This document shows, piece after piece, positions 38,150 to 48,586 of a stretch of DNA of 64,000 bases. Below the pieces are notes generated by a model. It was not told the DNA's origin and searched no databases. It saw nothing but the letters and a program-made list of their open reading frames with translations. The stretch spans positions 30,259,915-30,323,914 of the forward strand of contig NC_081186.1 of assembly GCF_029867415.1 (NCBI RefSeq), in the 5' to 3' direction. Position numbers and translations under genes: made by a program. Origin of the DNA: Vicia villosa. Its lineage: Eukaryota; Streptophyta; Magnoliopsida; Fabales; Fabaceae. Every line of letters begins with the position of its first letter. Positions within the stretch are counted from its first letter, which is position 1.

Positions 38150-38720
38150 AAAGAGAAAACAGAAAGAAAACAATCAAACAAGAAGATATCATGACTGATG
38201 CATGTGAATCTGATGAAGAGTCTGATACTGAGTCATACGTTGGAGAACTTACTATGTGTGAACTTGCATCAGGATTCTCAGAGACATGTTTGGAAAATGA
38301 AAAGGTTCGTAAGAGAGTAATAGAGCACAGAAATGTTGTTGCTCTACTACAGGATGAGAAAAAGAAGCTTTTGGCAATGATTGAGGATCTTAAAGGAGAT
38401 GGTGTGCTATTAAACTCAAACCAACATAACATGACTCAAGTGACAAGAAGGTCAAGTACTAGTACCAGTCTCCTAAGTGAAAAAGTCCCTGAGAAAACAA
38501 GAAACCTTGACTCTAGAAGTCAAGTTGGGATGAAAATTAAGGAGGTCCCTCAAAGGCAGAAGCAGAAGATGTCAAAATCTATGTCACAACATTTGAAGGG
38601 AGCCTAGAAAAGGTACGATAGCCCTCAACATAAATACCTTAAATGCGATCATTGCGGCAGGATTGGTCATTCAAAGGCTACATGTTACAATTTGACAGGA
38701 TATCCCAAATGAATGCTATC
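38150..38720 (+). pseudogene. Sirevirus gag C-terminal relic
   Basis: An open segment of 138 residues (38191-38607) begins in an acidic ESDEESDTESY stretch and runs into a heptad-rich, coiled-coil-like region (LQDEKKKLLAMIEDLKGD), as in the C-terminal part of sirevirus Gag. A stop at 38605 is followed in another frame by a zinc-knuckle-like CDHCGRIGHSKATCY and GYP (about 38645-38710). The N-terminal capsid, protease, integrase and RT are not found nearby. Confidence 0.65.
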
Positions 38721-40447
38721 TCATCAAAGGAAACATACTAAGATGAATCTAACGGCAAAAAAAGTTTCCATTCATGGGACATGTGTGAAAACTATGTCTC
38801 GAGACATAAGCCATGTTATGCATGGAAGAAGATTCAAGTCTATGAAGGCTGAAGGCTCAAGAGGAAAGAAAGATGCATGTGTCATAAGTGATAGCCTCTC
38901 TAAGGCCAAGATGGTGAGCTCAGACAAGAAGAAGTCTGAGGATTCCAAAGCCATATTTTGCAAGGTAGAGAACTGTGACCTGACCAAGTCCAAGAAGATG
39001 ATGAACTCTACAAATATGATCACTGACTCTTCCAGAAAAGAGAATACTGTGAAGACAACTATAGCATCAATTGGAGTAAGTTGTGCTAAAGATGTCTCAA
39101 CATCTGATACCGACATTAGAGAACCTAGTGCAAATGCTTAAGCTGAAGAAACTCAGATAGATGTCAGAGATCTGGTTTCTAGAATGCAAAAAGATCGGTC
39201 TCAAAAATAGGGGTTTAATGTTCCTAGTCAAAGAGCTATTTACAAATCAAGGGAATATTTCTCAAGTCCCAGTTGTGTCTCAAGGTATGACAATAAATTA
39301 GTGACCTAAGAGTCCTAGGTAAATGGGAAGGAAGTTGAACCAAGTCAATATAAGAGGAATGAGATAGGGAACCCGATACCAAGAGACGACGAGGTGCATA
39401 TCCTAAGTAAGCAAGACATTGCTTCTCAAGCTGAAGAAAGTCTTTTTTTCAGAATGGTTGTCCAGGTGAATATCAAAGTGAAGAGGTCGATATCAGTGTT
39501 CAGTGAGTGCTTGAACTCATATTCAAGCTGAGAATGTGTGTGTGTGTGTGTGACATGAACCAAGATCCGAGGAGATGGTATATGATGTTGACCGAACCCC
39601 AAGTCAGTCATGAATATGGAGGGAATGAAATTGGCAAAGCTCTCTGTGTCAAGGAAGGGATGTCAGATGAAATGATCCAACATCTTATCAAACAAATGCA
39701 GTTGAGGTTGACAAAGTTTCTATGATCGCGAGCTAAACAGATGGAAGAATCAATTATCCACTATCGAAGCAAGTATGCAAAGAACGGTTGTCTAGGGACT
39801 CAGTCTGGAAAGTACTAATTATGGAGGAATTTCGATCTCCTGTCACCAGAAAGGTTCTAAAGATGAAGAAGGAGTAAGTAGTTATCAGAATCTGCATCAA
39901 AGCATGACTAGGATGCGTCTACATTTTACTGCAACAAGATCAGATATAACTTCAGAAATTGGTGGACCGAAAATGAACCACCTCAATCAAGCCGAAGGAA
40001 GTCTGGAGTTAGTATTGAGTACAAGCAAAGCACTATATCCTTGTGATTCCGACTTTATTTTGGTAAAATGTTGTGTTGAAGATCATGCTAATAGTGTTGC
40101 TGATAGAAACAATACTTCTGAAGAAGTTTGTCTTTTGGAAAATAATGTCTCTTGGTCTAGTGACAAGTATAATTGTGTCACCTTGCCTATGGATGAAACT
40201 GTTGATGGTCAACAAATGATGTCTAAGGATAATTCTTCTCTAAATGTCATGACATTGTCATGCGATAACTCGAATGTCCTCAATACTCACAAGGATCCTA
40301 GTCATCTCAATAGAGATACTAGAGATATAAGGACTATGATTCTGGAGCATGGTAATACTGAAAGGAAGCTTGTTATTAGTCCTCTGAAAGGTATGAATAA
40401 TACTCACCTCAAGAGACCTCTTGGGGTATGTGATCAGTCACCATTTT
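38721..40447 (+). pseudogene. Unrecognised coding-like sequence after sirevirus gag
   Basis: Two plus-strand open segments dominate: 38713-39141 (Lys/Ser-rich, 142 residues) and 39904 to about 40447 (Asp/Asn/Ser-rich), linked by shorter broken frames and a (TG)n run at 39536-39552. Composition is less AT-rich than flanking intergenic DNA and reads like decayed coding sequence. I recognise no domain. The place, downstream of a sirevirus gag, would allow a highly mutated, rearranged internal region, including an env-like ORF, but nothing in the sequence proves it. The last frame runs on into the Athila LTR, which probably truncated it. Confidence 0.35.
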
Positions 40448-41812
40448 TGATAGTATTTCACCATTTAAAAAGTAAGAATTCAGGTAAACTGTTTGATTTA
40501 ACACGTGATTTTAAGTTATCTTAGTTCTTTTCAGTAAAAAGTATTTTGCTTAAGACAATCTCTTTCTGGTTCCTTTTTACGCTCTTGTTGGTATAATTAG
40601 TGGTTTCAGGTTTATGAGCATGGATGTCCAAGAATAGTAGCACAAAAGCTGAGACAAGCAAGAAAGAAAGGAAGAAAATCCAAGTCAAGGCAGCCCATAC
40701 GCGTATGGCCCTCCTGATACGCGTATGGCTCAATAAGCCACAAGCCCCATACGCGTTCCTAAAAGTCCAAGGCAAAAAACAAGACTGCTCATACGCGTAT
40801 GGGAATGTCATACGCGTATGACCCCTAGCATATACGCGTCTCATACGCGTTTTGTAGAAATCATGTGCAAAATTGGCTCTGCCCATACGCGTATAGGGAG
40901 CATCATACGCGTATGAGGCCCAAAATATTGCCCATCTCAGACCTATATAAAACAGTACTGCGAATTTCACCGGGTTGGACGATTTTTGACTGAAAAGACA
41001 CGTTCAGAGCGCTGGAGAACTCAGAATTTGGCAAGGGTTTCACATCATTCAAGAGTTTACACAATTGAAGATTGATTCCTCGACAGATTTTGTAATGACA
41101 ACAATTCTTTTCATTGCTTTGTTTTTGATTATGAGTAGCTAAACCCCCATTTGCTAAGGGGGGTGACCCAGATTCTGAATGTAATGAGTTCGTATTTGTC
41201 AATGCATTAATTTTTGTTATTCATTGTTAAATTGATTTGTTCTAGTTATCGTTCTTAATGCGTAAACCGTCGGAAAAACGGATTTTGAGTTTTTCTAAAT
41301 ATTAAGCTGGGCAGCTATTGTTTATCGACTTGAATAAGAACATTTGATAATAAATATTATCTAGGACTAGAAATATTTTATCTTGACCGGAAAATTCTCG
41401 ATATTTGATTGCTTGATCATTACCGTAATTGACTATGGACATAGAAGTTAGGGTATGTGTTCAAAGATCTTCTGACTAAGGATTTAGGCTTAGATGCTCT
41501 AGAGAACCGGTAATCAATTGCTGTGAAGTATATTATTGCACTGATAAGTCGAAATTATTGCAGGCAGAATCATTCACCTACCCTTAGCATATTACTCATA
41601 TCTGTTATTCGTTTAACTAATTTATTCGCTCTTTCTGAATTGCATATTTTAATCATTTTCTTGTAAACCAAACCATTTACCAGTGATCTTTTGTTTAATT
41701 GAAATCATATTCCAACTCTATATCCTCAAGCAGTCCTTGAGATCGACATTCGGAGAAAACTCCTTTTATCACTACAATAGGCAAAAATAGTACACTTGCT
41801 ATTTTCCTATCA
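40448..41812 (+). repeat. Athila 5' LTR
   Basis: The right end CTATCA is fixed by the Athila primer site seven bases later. The left end is placed at TGATAGTATTTCACC, giving TGATAG/CTATCA inverted ends and a length of 1365 bases. It contains a TATA-like CCTATATAAAAC at 40941 and a cluster of CATACGCGTATG palindromes (40696-40915) just upstream of it. The left boundary is inferred from the end motif only. Confidence 0.6.
40696..40915. repeat. CATACGCGTATG palindrome cluster
   Basis: Perfect 12-mers CATACGCGTATG occur at 40696-40707, 40790-40801, 40809-40820 and 40904-40915, with near-perfect copies at 40716-40727 and 40884-40895 and half copies near 40748, 40831 and 40841. The cluster ends about 25 bases upstream of the putative TATA box of the Athila LTR. 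Confidence 0.92.
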
Positions 41813-41818
41813 AGTTTT

Positions 41819-41836
41819 TGGCGCCGTTGCCGGGGA
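41819..41836 (+). other. Athila primer binding site
   Basis: TGGCGCCGTTGCCGGGGA is the diagnostic Athila primer site (tRNA-Asp type) and fixes element family and orientation. Confidence 0.95.
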
Positions 41837-41958
41837 CTGCCAAAGATAATAGAGTTAACAGAATTATTTCAATTAAAATTTTGTTGCTCCGCGACTAAAA
41901 TTTTATCATTATAGTTACTTTTGTACTTTTATCATACTAACCTCTGTCTAATCTGTTT

Positions 41959-43400
41959 ATGCGAGGTAAGGCCTCAGCTGATTTTCATTTTGACGCAGAA
42001 CCCGAAAGATCTTTGCGTGCTAGGCTCTGACAAGCTAAACGAGAAAGACTGGCAGAAGTAGAAAGAGAGGAAGAAATCATTGTTCACTCCGAACATTCAG
42101 ATTCTGAGTCAGACACAGGTTCACAACCAGAAGTTCATATCATGGCTGACTTACCTCCTCCGGAAAGACTTTTGGGTGATTATGGCAGAGAAAATAATCC
42201 AGCAGTGAGATTGACAATAGTCAATCAACCGGTAAATGTTGCTCACTTCCAGTTGCACCCGTCAACCATTCGTCAGCTGGAAAGTAAACCTTTTTCAGGA
42301 AAAGTCAATGAAGATGCCAACAAGCACTTACAAAAGTTCCTGACGATGACCACATCATTAAAAATTGAGGGACACTCAGATGAAGCAAAACGGTTGGTCA
42401 TGTTTCCCTTCACCTTATCTGAGGACGCCGAAGAATGGTTTTATTCCCTACCTGCAGGAAGTATTACTACTTGGCAACAAATGGAAACAGCATTTCTGAA
42501 TGAGTATTTTCCAGCTTCTGTGTATATCCGCAAGAGGTATGACATTTTGAATTTTAAACAGAAGGATGGAGAGTCACTGGGAGATGCGTACAAAAGGTTT
42601 AAGAGGTGTTTAGTTGCATGTCCCACTCATAATCTGGACGCAACTGAACAAATGCAAAACTTTGTGAATGGGTTGAAATTGAAGACAAAGCAACTTATTG
42701 ATACAGCTGCCGGTGGCTCAACTAATTTCTCAACAGCCACTGGTATTAAGAAGATTATTGAGGCTATTGCTGCTAATGAGCATTTGGAGCTCTATAATCG
42801 TACTGTGAGTCAACCTGAAGGAAAAATTGATTTAAAACTGGCGAATCAGGTTGTGAACATGGAAGATCAAATTAAAGCTGAAGTGGAAAGAAGACTGAAA
42901 GGTATGAATTTAGGTACTCAGACGGTAGCTCAAGTTCACCTGCTCAAGCGATGGTTTGTGAAATCTGTGCTGGACCACACTTTGCCATTCATTGTGTTGC
43001 TACTGCAGAACAAGTGGAGGATATAAAGTTCTTGAGGCAAAATAACCCCTACTCCAACACTTATAATCCAGGGTGGAAAAATCATCCAAATTTTTCGTGG
43101 AAGGATCAACAGGGTAATGTCCAAAAGCAAGTTCCTCAACAACAACAGTACATGCCTCAACAACAACCACCTTACCAGCAACAATATCAGCCACCTCAGC
43201 AATCCTATCAGCAAGAAGGGCCGAAGAAAGCAGATTGGGAGATAGCCATTGAAAAAATGGCAGTGTAGAATGTTAAATTCCAGGAAGAGACAAGAAATAA
43301 CCAAAGGAACACTAATGCTTCTATCAAAAATCTTGAACTTCAACTTGGACAGATAGCACAGCAGATCACGAGTTCTCAAGCACCAGGTGCTTTACCAAGT
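41959..43400 (+). pseudogene. Athila gag pseudogene
   Basis: The frame starts at the ATG at 41959 (MRGKASADFHFD) and meets a TGA at 42028, then is open to 43026 with the retrotransposon Gag core (LTLSEDAEEWFYSLP-like and WQQMETAFLNEYFP near 42410-42510). A frameshift near 42940 moves coding to the frame of 42951-43265, which has CEICAGPHFAIHC, a degenerate CCHC knuckle, and a Gln/Pro-rich tract. A TAG at 43266 interrupts this frame before it continues into the protease. Three lesions therefore block Gag. Confidence 0.88.
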
Positions 43401-43406
43401 GCAACT

Positions 43407-46400
43407 GTGACAAATCCAAGAGAGCATAATAATGTGTGTGCAGTAACTACAAGAAGTGGAAAAGAAAATGAAGTTCTTGAAAAGAAAGTTGAGGAAGAAG
43501 ATACACTGCTTGAAGTGGATTTGGAAATCTTAGAAAATAAAACACCACCAACGGAAGAAGTCATATTGAAGCCAGTTGTGAAGGAAAAGTCCACTGAGCA
43601 AAAACCCATAATAAAGCTCCCATTCCCACAAAGGAACAAGAAGCAGAAGCAGGACGAGAAAAATTTTCAGAAGTTTGTAGAAATGTTCAGGAAGTTAGAA
43701 ATCAACATCCCATTCTCCGAGGCACTCGAGCAAATGCCTATTTATGCCAAATTCATGAAGGACATCATATCCAAGAAGCGCACCACTGACACTGACTCTG
43801 TTATACTAACTGAAACTTGTAGTGCTATTTTGCAGGGTATGAAGATTCCAGTTAAAAAATCAGATAGAGGCTCGGTTACCATTCCTTGCACCATTGGAGA
43901 TAGGTCCTTTAAAAGGGCTCTGATTGATTTGGGGGCTAGTGTGAGCCTTATGCCTTTGTCCATTTACAGGAAACTCGGGATTGGAAGAGTTCAAGACACC
44001 AGAATGACACTTCAATTTGCCGATCACTCAGTGAAGAAACCCTTTGGGATTGTTGAAGATGTTCTGGTTAAAGTTGATAAATTTGTTTTTCCTGTTGATT
44101 TTGTAATTCTGGAAATGCCAGAAGATGAGGAGATAACCCTGATCTTGGGTAGACCATTTTTAGAGACAGGTAGGTGTATGATAGACATTGAGAATGGTAC
44201 TATGACTCTTAAGGTTTATGATGAGGAGCTGAAAATTAATGTGAGAAGCACTATGAAGCACAAAGAGGATGTAGGTACAAATCACTCAGTGGAAGTGATT
44301 AATCAGATAGTAGACGATAACATTCAGAGTGGTTTTCCAGAATCACCATTAGAAAGAGTTCTGTACTTGTCAACTGAGGAGATGGAGGAGAGTGATAATG
44401 AGAAGGAAAAAGAAATTCTTGCTCTACTTGATGCACAACCACCTTGGTTGAAATCCAAACCACACCGGTGGGAGGATTTAAGAGGTTCACCAGAAACAGA
44501 AGATAAAAAGGAAAACAAAATAGGTACAAGTTCTGAGTTAAAACAACTACCTGTTAATCTTAAATATGTTTTTCTAGAATCTGGAGAAAAATGTCCTGCT
44601 ATTATCAATTCTGAGTTAAATGAAAAAGATGAAGAAAAGTTGATACAGGTACTTAAGAAGCACAGGAGTGCAATTGGTTGGACTATCGAGGATATAAAAG
44701 GAATTAGCCCCACGGTATGCATGCATAAAATACTGATGGAGGATAACCAGAAACCGGTAGTGCAACCTCAGAGGAGGTTAAATCCAGCAATGAAAGAAGT
44801 AGTGAGGAAAGAAGTTGTAAAGTTGTTGGATGCATGATTAATTTATCCTATTTCAGATAGTTCTTGGGTGAGTCCAGTACATGTGGTACCGAAGAAAGGA
44901 GGAACCGCAGTGATCTTGAATGAAAAAAATGAGTTGATTCCAACTCGCACAGTAACAGGGTGGCGAGTATGCATTGATTACAGAAGACTCAACACTGCGA
45001 CTAGGAAGGATCATTTTCCTCTTCCTTTTATTGATCAGAGGTTAGAGAGACTTGCAGGGTATGAGTATTACTGTTTTCTGGATGGATATTCGGGGTACAA
45101 TCAGATTGTTGTAGCCCCAGAAGATCAGGAGAAGACTGCATTCACATGCCCTTATGGTATTTTTGCTTACAGACGGATGCCATTTGGGTTATGCAATGCC
45201 CCAGCCACTTTTCAGAGATGTATGACATCTATATTCGCCGACATGCTTGAAAAGCATATGGAGGTGTTTATGGATGATTTTTCTGTTTTTGGTTCTTCTT
45301 TTGATATTTGTTTAGATAACTTATCTCTTGTTTTGAAAAGGTGTCAGGAAACTAACCTTATTCTCAATTGGGAGAAATGCCATTTTATGGTGCAGGAAGG
45401 TATCGTGCTTGGCCACAAGATTTCCCATAAAGGAATTGAAGTGGACAAAGCCAAAGTGGAGGTGATAGCTAATCTTCCACCCCCCGTGAATGAAAAGGGG
45501 ATAAGGAGTTTTATAGGACATGCAGGCTTCTATCGCAGGTTTATAAGAGACTTCTCAAAAGTGGCCAAACCATTAACTGATTTGCTGGTTAAAGACAAGC
45601 CCTTTAATTTTGATAGTAATTGTTTGGCAGCTTTTGAGACTTTAAAGAGTAAGTTGAGTACTGCACCTGTTGTAATAGCCCCCGATTGGTCATTACCTTT
45701 TGAAATAATGTGTGATGCTAGTGACATTGTTGTGGGGGCTGTTTTGGAACAAAGAAAGGACAAACTATTACATGTGATATATTATGCTAGTCATGTCCTT
45801 AATCCGGCCCAAATGAACTATGCAACTACCGAAAAGGAGTTGTTGGCCGTGGTTTATGCTTTTGACAAATTCAGGTCTTATTTGCTTGGGTCTAAAGTTA
45901 TTGTTTATACTGATCGGCTGCTTTAAAGTATTTGTTTGCTAAGCAGGAATCCAAACCCAGACTTTTGAGGTGGATACTTCTCCTTCAGGAATTTGATCTT
46001 GAAATCAAAGATAAAAAGGGGTGTGAGAATACAGTTGCAGATCACTTATCTCGCATGAACCCGATTAAGGAAACTGAAGAGGAGCATCCAATCCAAGACA
46101 CATTTGCTGATGAGAGAATTCTAGCTGTGACTGGAACCCCATGGTTTGCTGACTATGCAAATTACTTGGTAGGTGGAGTTATACCTGATGATTTTAGTGC
46201 TAACCAAAAGAAAAAGTTTCTCTATGATTGCAGGTTTTATTTGTGGGATGACCCATTCCTATACAAAAGGGGAGTGGATGGCCTAATCAGAAGATGTATT
46301 CCCGAAGGAGAGCAGAGAGATATACTGAAGGCTTGTCACAATTCCGAGTATGGAGGACACTTTAGTGGAGATAGAACAGCAGCAAAAGTCCTCCAATCCG

Positions 46401-46626
46401 GGTTCTATTGGCCTACTCTATTCAAGGATGCCTATTACTTGGTCCGAGAATGTGACAGATGCCAAAGAACAGGTAACATCACGAGGAGAAACCAGATGCC
46501 ACAGAATTCAATGTTAGAGGTAGAGCTGTTTGATGTGTGGGGTATTGATTTTATGGGACCGTTTCCACCATCATTCGGAAAGAACTATATTTTGGTGGCG
46601 GTCGATTATGTCTCCAAGTGGGTAGA
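43407..46626 (+). pseudogene. Athila pol pseudogene, 5' part (PR-RT-RH-IN start)
   Basis: 43407-44837 encodes the linker and protease with the Athila-type active site ALIDLGASVSLMPL (about 43918). A TGA at 44835 interrupts the frame, then 44868-45926 carries RT (CIDYRRLN, FMDDF at 45270) and RNase H (CDASDIVVGAVLEQ, YATTEKELLAVVYA). A one-base loss near 45918 shifts the frame, and 45932-46626 continues RNase H and the integrase zinc region (H-x-[10 protein letters not shown]) into the core with [10 protein letters not shown] and the DYVSKWV motif. Coding is then cut by the minus-strand chromovirus and resumes at 63912. Confidence 0.9.
46622..46626. other. Target duplication gtaga, left copy
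   Basis: gtaga at 46622-46626 and again at 63907-63911 flank the minus-strand chromovirus exactly, showing it inserted into the Athila integrase. Confidence 0.95.
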
Positions 46627-47251
46627 TGTAACACCCTTCTAAACCCCCGCGGAAAATATAATATTATCAGAGTAATAACACATCAAGGATGCTACAATTA
46701 TTAGATAAATAAAAACATCAAGTCGATTGTCATGCTTTATTAGAAATTAACCAATATCAAACAAGTGTTTAGCACAGCGGAACTTAATTCAACAGTATTA
46801 GGAAACAACTCCACACAAATACTCAATACATAATCCATAGCCAAAATGGCAACAAAGTATAACAAGTAACTCTAGACTAATCGATCCCAGTGTTAAAATC
46901 AGAGCATGACTCGACACGAACTACGGGCTAGCCTACAAGCTATCTTCACCCAATCAAGACGCCTCTCCATCCTTAATCTGAAATCATCAAAGTAAGGGTG
47001 AGTTTCATTCGAATTAAGAACCATTATACAATCATAAGCAATAAGATCTCATAGAAATTATCATCCATTCAACATACTTATAATCGGAAATTATTATAAC
47101 AGGCAAACATCAGCACATGAGCATCATCTATCACACCACACAATCATCCAATTATATCAAGCTATAATGCAATGAATGGACTGACACTCATGCATGTGGT
47201 ACCAAGATTCGTGAATCACATCACAGGACTTCTCTCTTTGATACTGCCCTC

Positions 47252-47354
47252 TAGTCGCTCACACCCCACATGGGCACACGACTACTGCCTCATCGCTCAC
47301 ACCCCGCATGGGCACACGATGACTTCCCGCTAATCTCCGCACAATGGGAATTAG
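47252..47354 (-). other. Three stem-loops, two with covarying stems
   Basis: In plus-strand coordinates: TAGTCG (47252-47257) pairs with CGACTA (47279-47284), and TCATCG (47290-47295) pairs with CGATGA (47317-47322). Both enclose 21-nt loops that differ at one position (CTCACACCCC[AG]CATGGG...). CTAAT (47330-47334) pairs with ATTAG (47350-47354) around a related loop. Two stem positions differ between the first two hairpins, and both partner bases differ to match. Confidence 0.75.
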
Positions 47355-47750
47355 CCTTCCAATGCAAATGATTTATGAATAATGCACACATGACACATAC
47401 TTACATCATCATACATCATCATCATTCCGATGCTTAACATCGCTTATCACCTCTTACCAATAACATCATAACAAGTATGTACATGTATAAGCATCATTCA
47501 ATCATTCACAAACATACACCACATCATCACAATAACATACACATCGCATTAATGTTAATTGCCACCTTAATCCAATTCAACAATAATTTAATTGAATAAA
47601 TAAATAAGTCGGCCACTGCCCGTATTATTACTTCATCAAATAAAGCATCTCATTAGCTTCGCAACGCCCAAAACGGCACATAAAACGGATACTCGGATCA
47701 AAAGTTATGGGTTTTTGAAAATAAAACATTTTTATAAAATATGCTGCAGA

Positions 47751-47927
47751 ACCCGGGTTGTCCCTACATGGGAACCGGTTCCTGGCAGTTTCCCAAAACA
47801 CGCCTCTGATTTTTACTATGGGGAACCGAGTTGTCCCTACATGGGAACCGGTTCCCAGCTACCCAGAATCCACACGCTCTGTTTTTTATAAGGGGGAACC
47901 GGTTCGTCCCACATGGGAACCGGTTCC
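47751..47927. repeat. GGAACCGGTTCC palindrome cluster
   Basis: Perfect palindromes: AACCCGGGTT 47751-47760, GGAACCGGTTCC 47771-47782, GGGAACCGGTTCCC 47843-47856, GAACCGGTTC 47896-47905 and GGAACCGGTTCC 47916-47927. They are joined by GTCCC(T)ACATGGG, itself an inverted repeat, so the unit occurs about three times. In the other LTR the cluster is split by the nested element (first copy at 54233-54244, the rest after 63164). Confidence 0.93.
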
Positions 47928-48544
47928 TACGTACCTGCACAGCCAAATTCACCATTTTGACAGCATTTACCCTATCCCATTTCCCCAATTTCAGGTACAT
48001 ACGAACATAGCACACAAATACCATCAATTTTCACATCATCACACATTTCAGACAAGTTTTATCCAAGTATTAACAGCATATATCATGAGTATTGACAGAA
48101 TCATGTAATTCATACAAATTCATCAAAACCTAACAAAATTCCCAAACCCGACACGTACGATTGGACTAGACAATAATCCTAATCAATCATACTACCTATA
48201 ATCGCATAAGGATTACTAACCCGAAGAATCCCCCCTTACCTCAAAGTCGAATCTTCGAAGTTCTTCTCCCCCTTTGGCTCTTCTCACTTTCACGTGTTCT
48301 TCCTTTCTCAGACTCTGAATCCTTTGCTTCTACTTCCTCTTTTCCCAAATCCTTTTATTTTATGAAAAATAAAATAAATATTATAATGGGCTTGCTTAGC
48401 TAACACCCCCCTTCTGCTAATCACCACTCTAGCCCAAACCAAATATTTCATCATTTTCCACATAATTCCCAAAAATTATTAATTCTTATAATTTAATTAA
48501 AGAAAAATAATTAAATTAATAACAAGAATTAACGGGGTGTTACA

Positions 48545-48557
48545 ACTCTCCCCCACT
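48545..48557 (-). other. Polypurine tract of outer chromovirus
   Basis: AGTGGGGGAGAGT on the minus strand directly precedes the 3' LTR, with the TTTTCG-AGGA-CGAAAA hairpin at 48580-48565 just upstream. Confidence 0.85.
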
Positions 48558-48586
48558 AAAAGAGTTTTCGTCCTCGAAAACATACC

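Larger units (their letters stand above)
46978..48239 (-). other. Putative leader intron inside the LTR
   Basis: The donor CTTTGAG/GTAAGGGGGG and the acceptor CTTTGATGATTTCAG/AT, with CTCACCCTTAC ahead of it, bound about 1.26 kb. The same two sites bracket equivalent regions in the other Tekay LTRs. Inferred only. Confidence 0.4.
46627..48544 (-). repeat. 3' LTR of outer chromovirus
   Basis: Read on the minus strand: TGTAACACCCCG start, purine-rich leader (48380-48250), donor-like GAG/GTAAGGGGGG at 48239, palindrome cluster (47927-47751), CATAACTTTTGATCCG (about 47715-47700), stem-loops (47354-47252), GGTACCACATGCAT (47203-47190), acceptor-like GATTTCAG ending 46978, and a GGGTGTTACA end. 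The order matches the LTR at 1070-3482. Confidence 0.93.

Noticed and set aside
40696..40915. CRISPR-like repeat array
   Set aside because: Spacing is irregular, repeats are short perfect palindromes, and the sequence is a plant LTR.
40624..40970. Frames of 65 and 149 residues around 40.6-41.0 kb
   Set aside because: Both are translations of the CATACGCGTATG cluster in the Athila LTR (repeated AYEQS/TRMR text).
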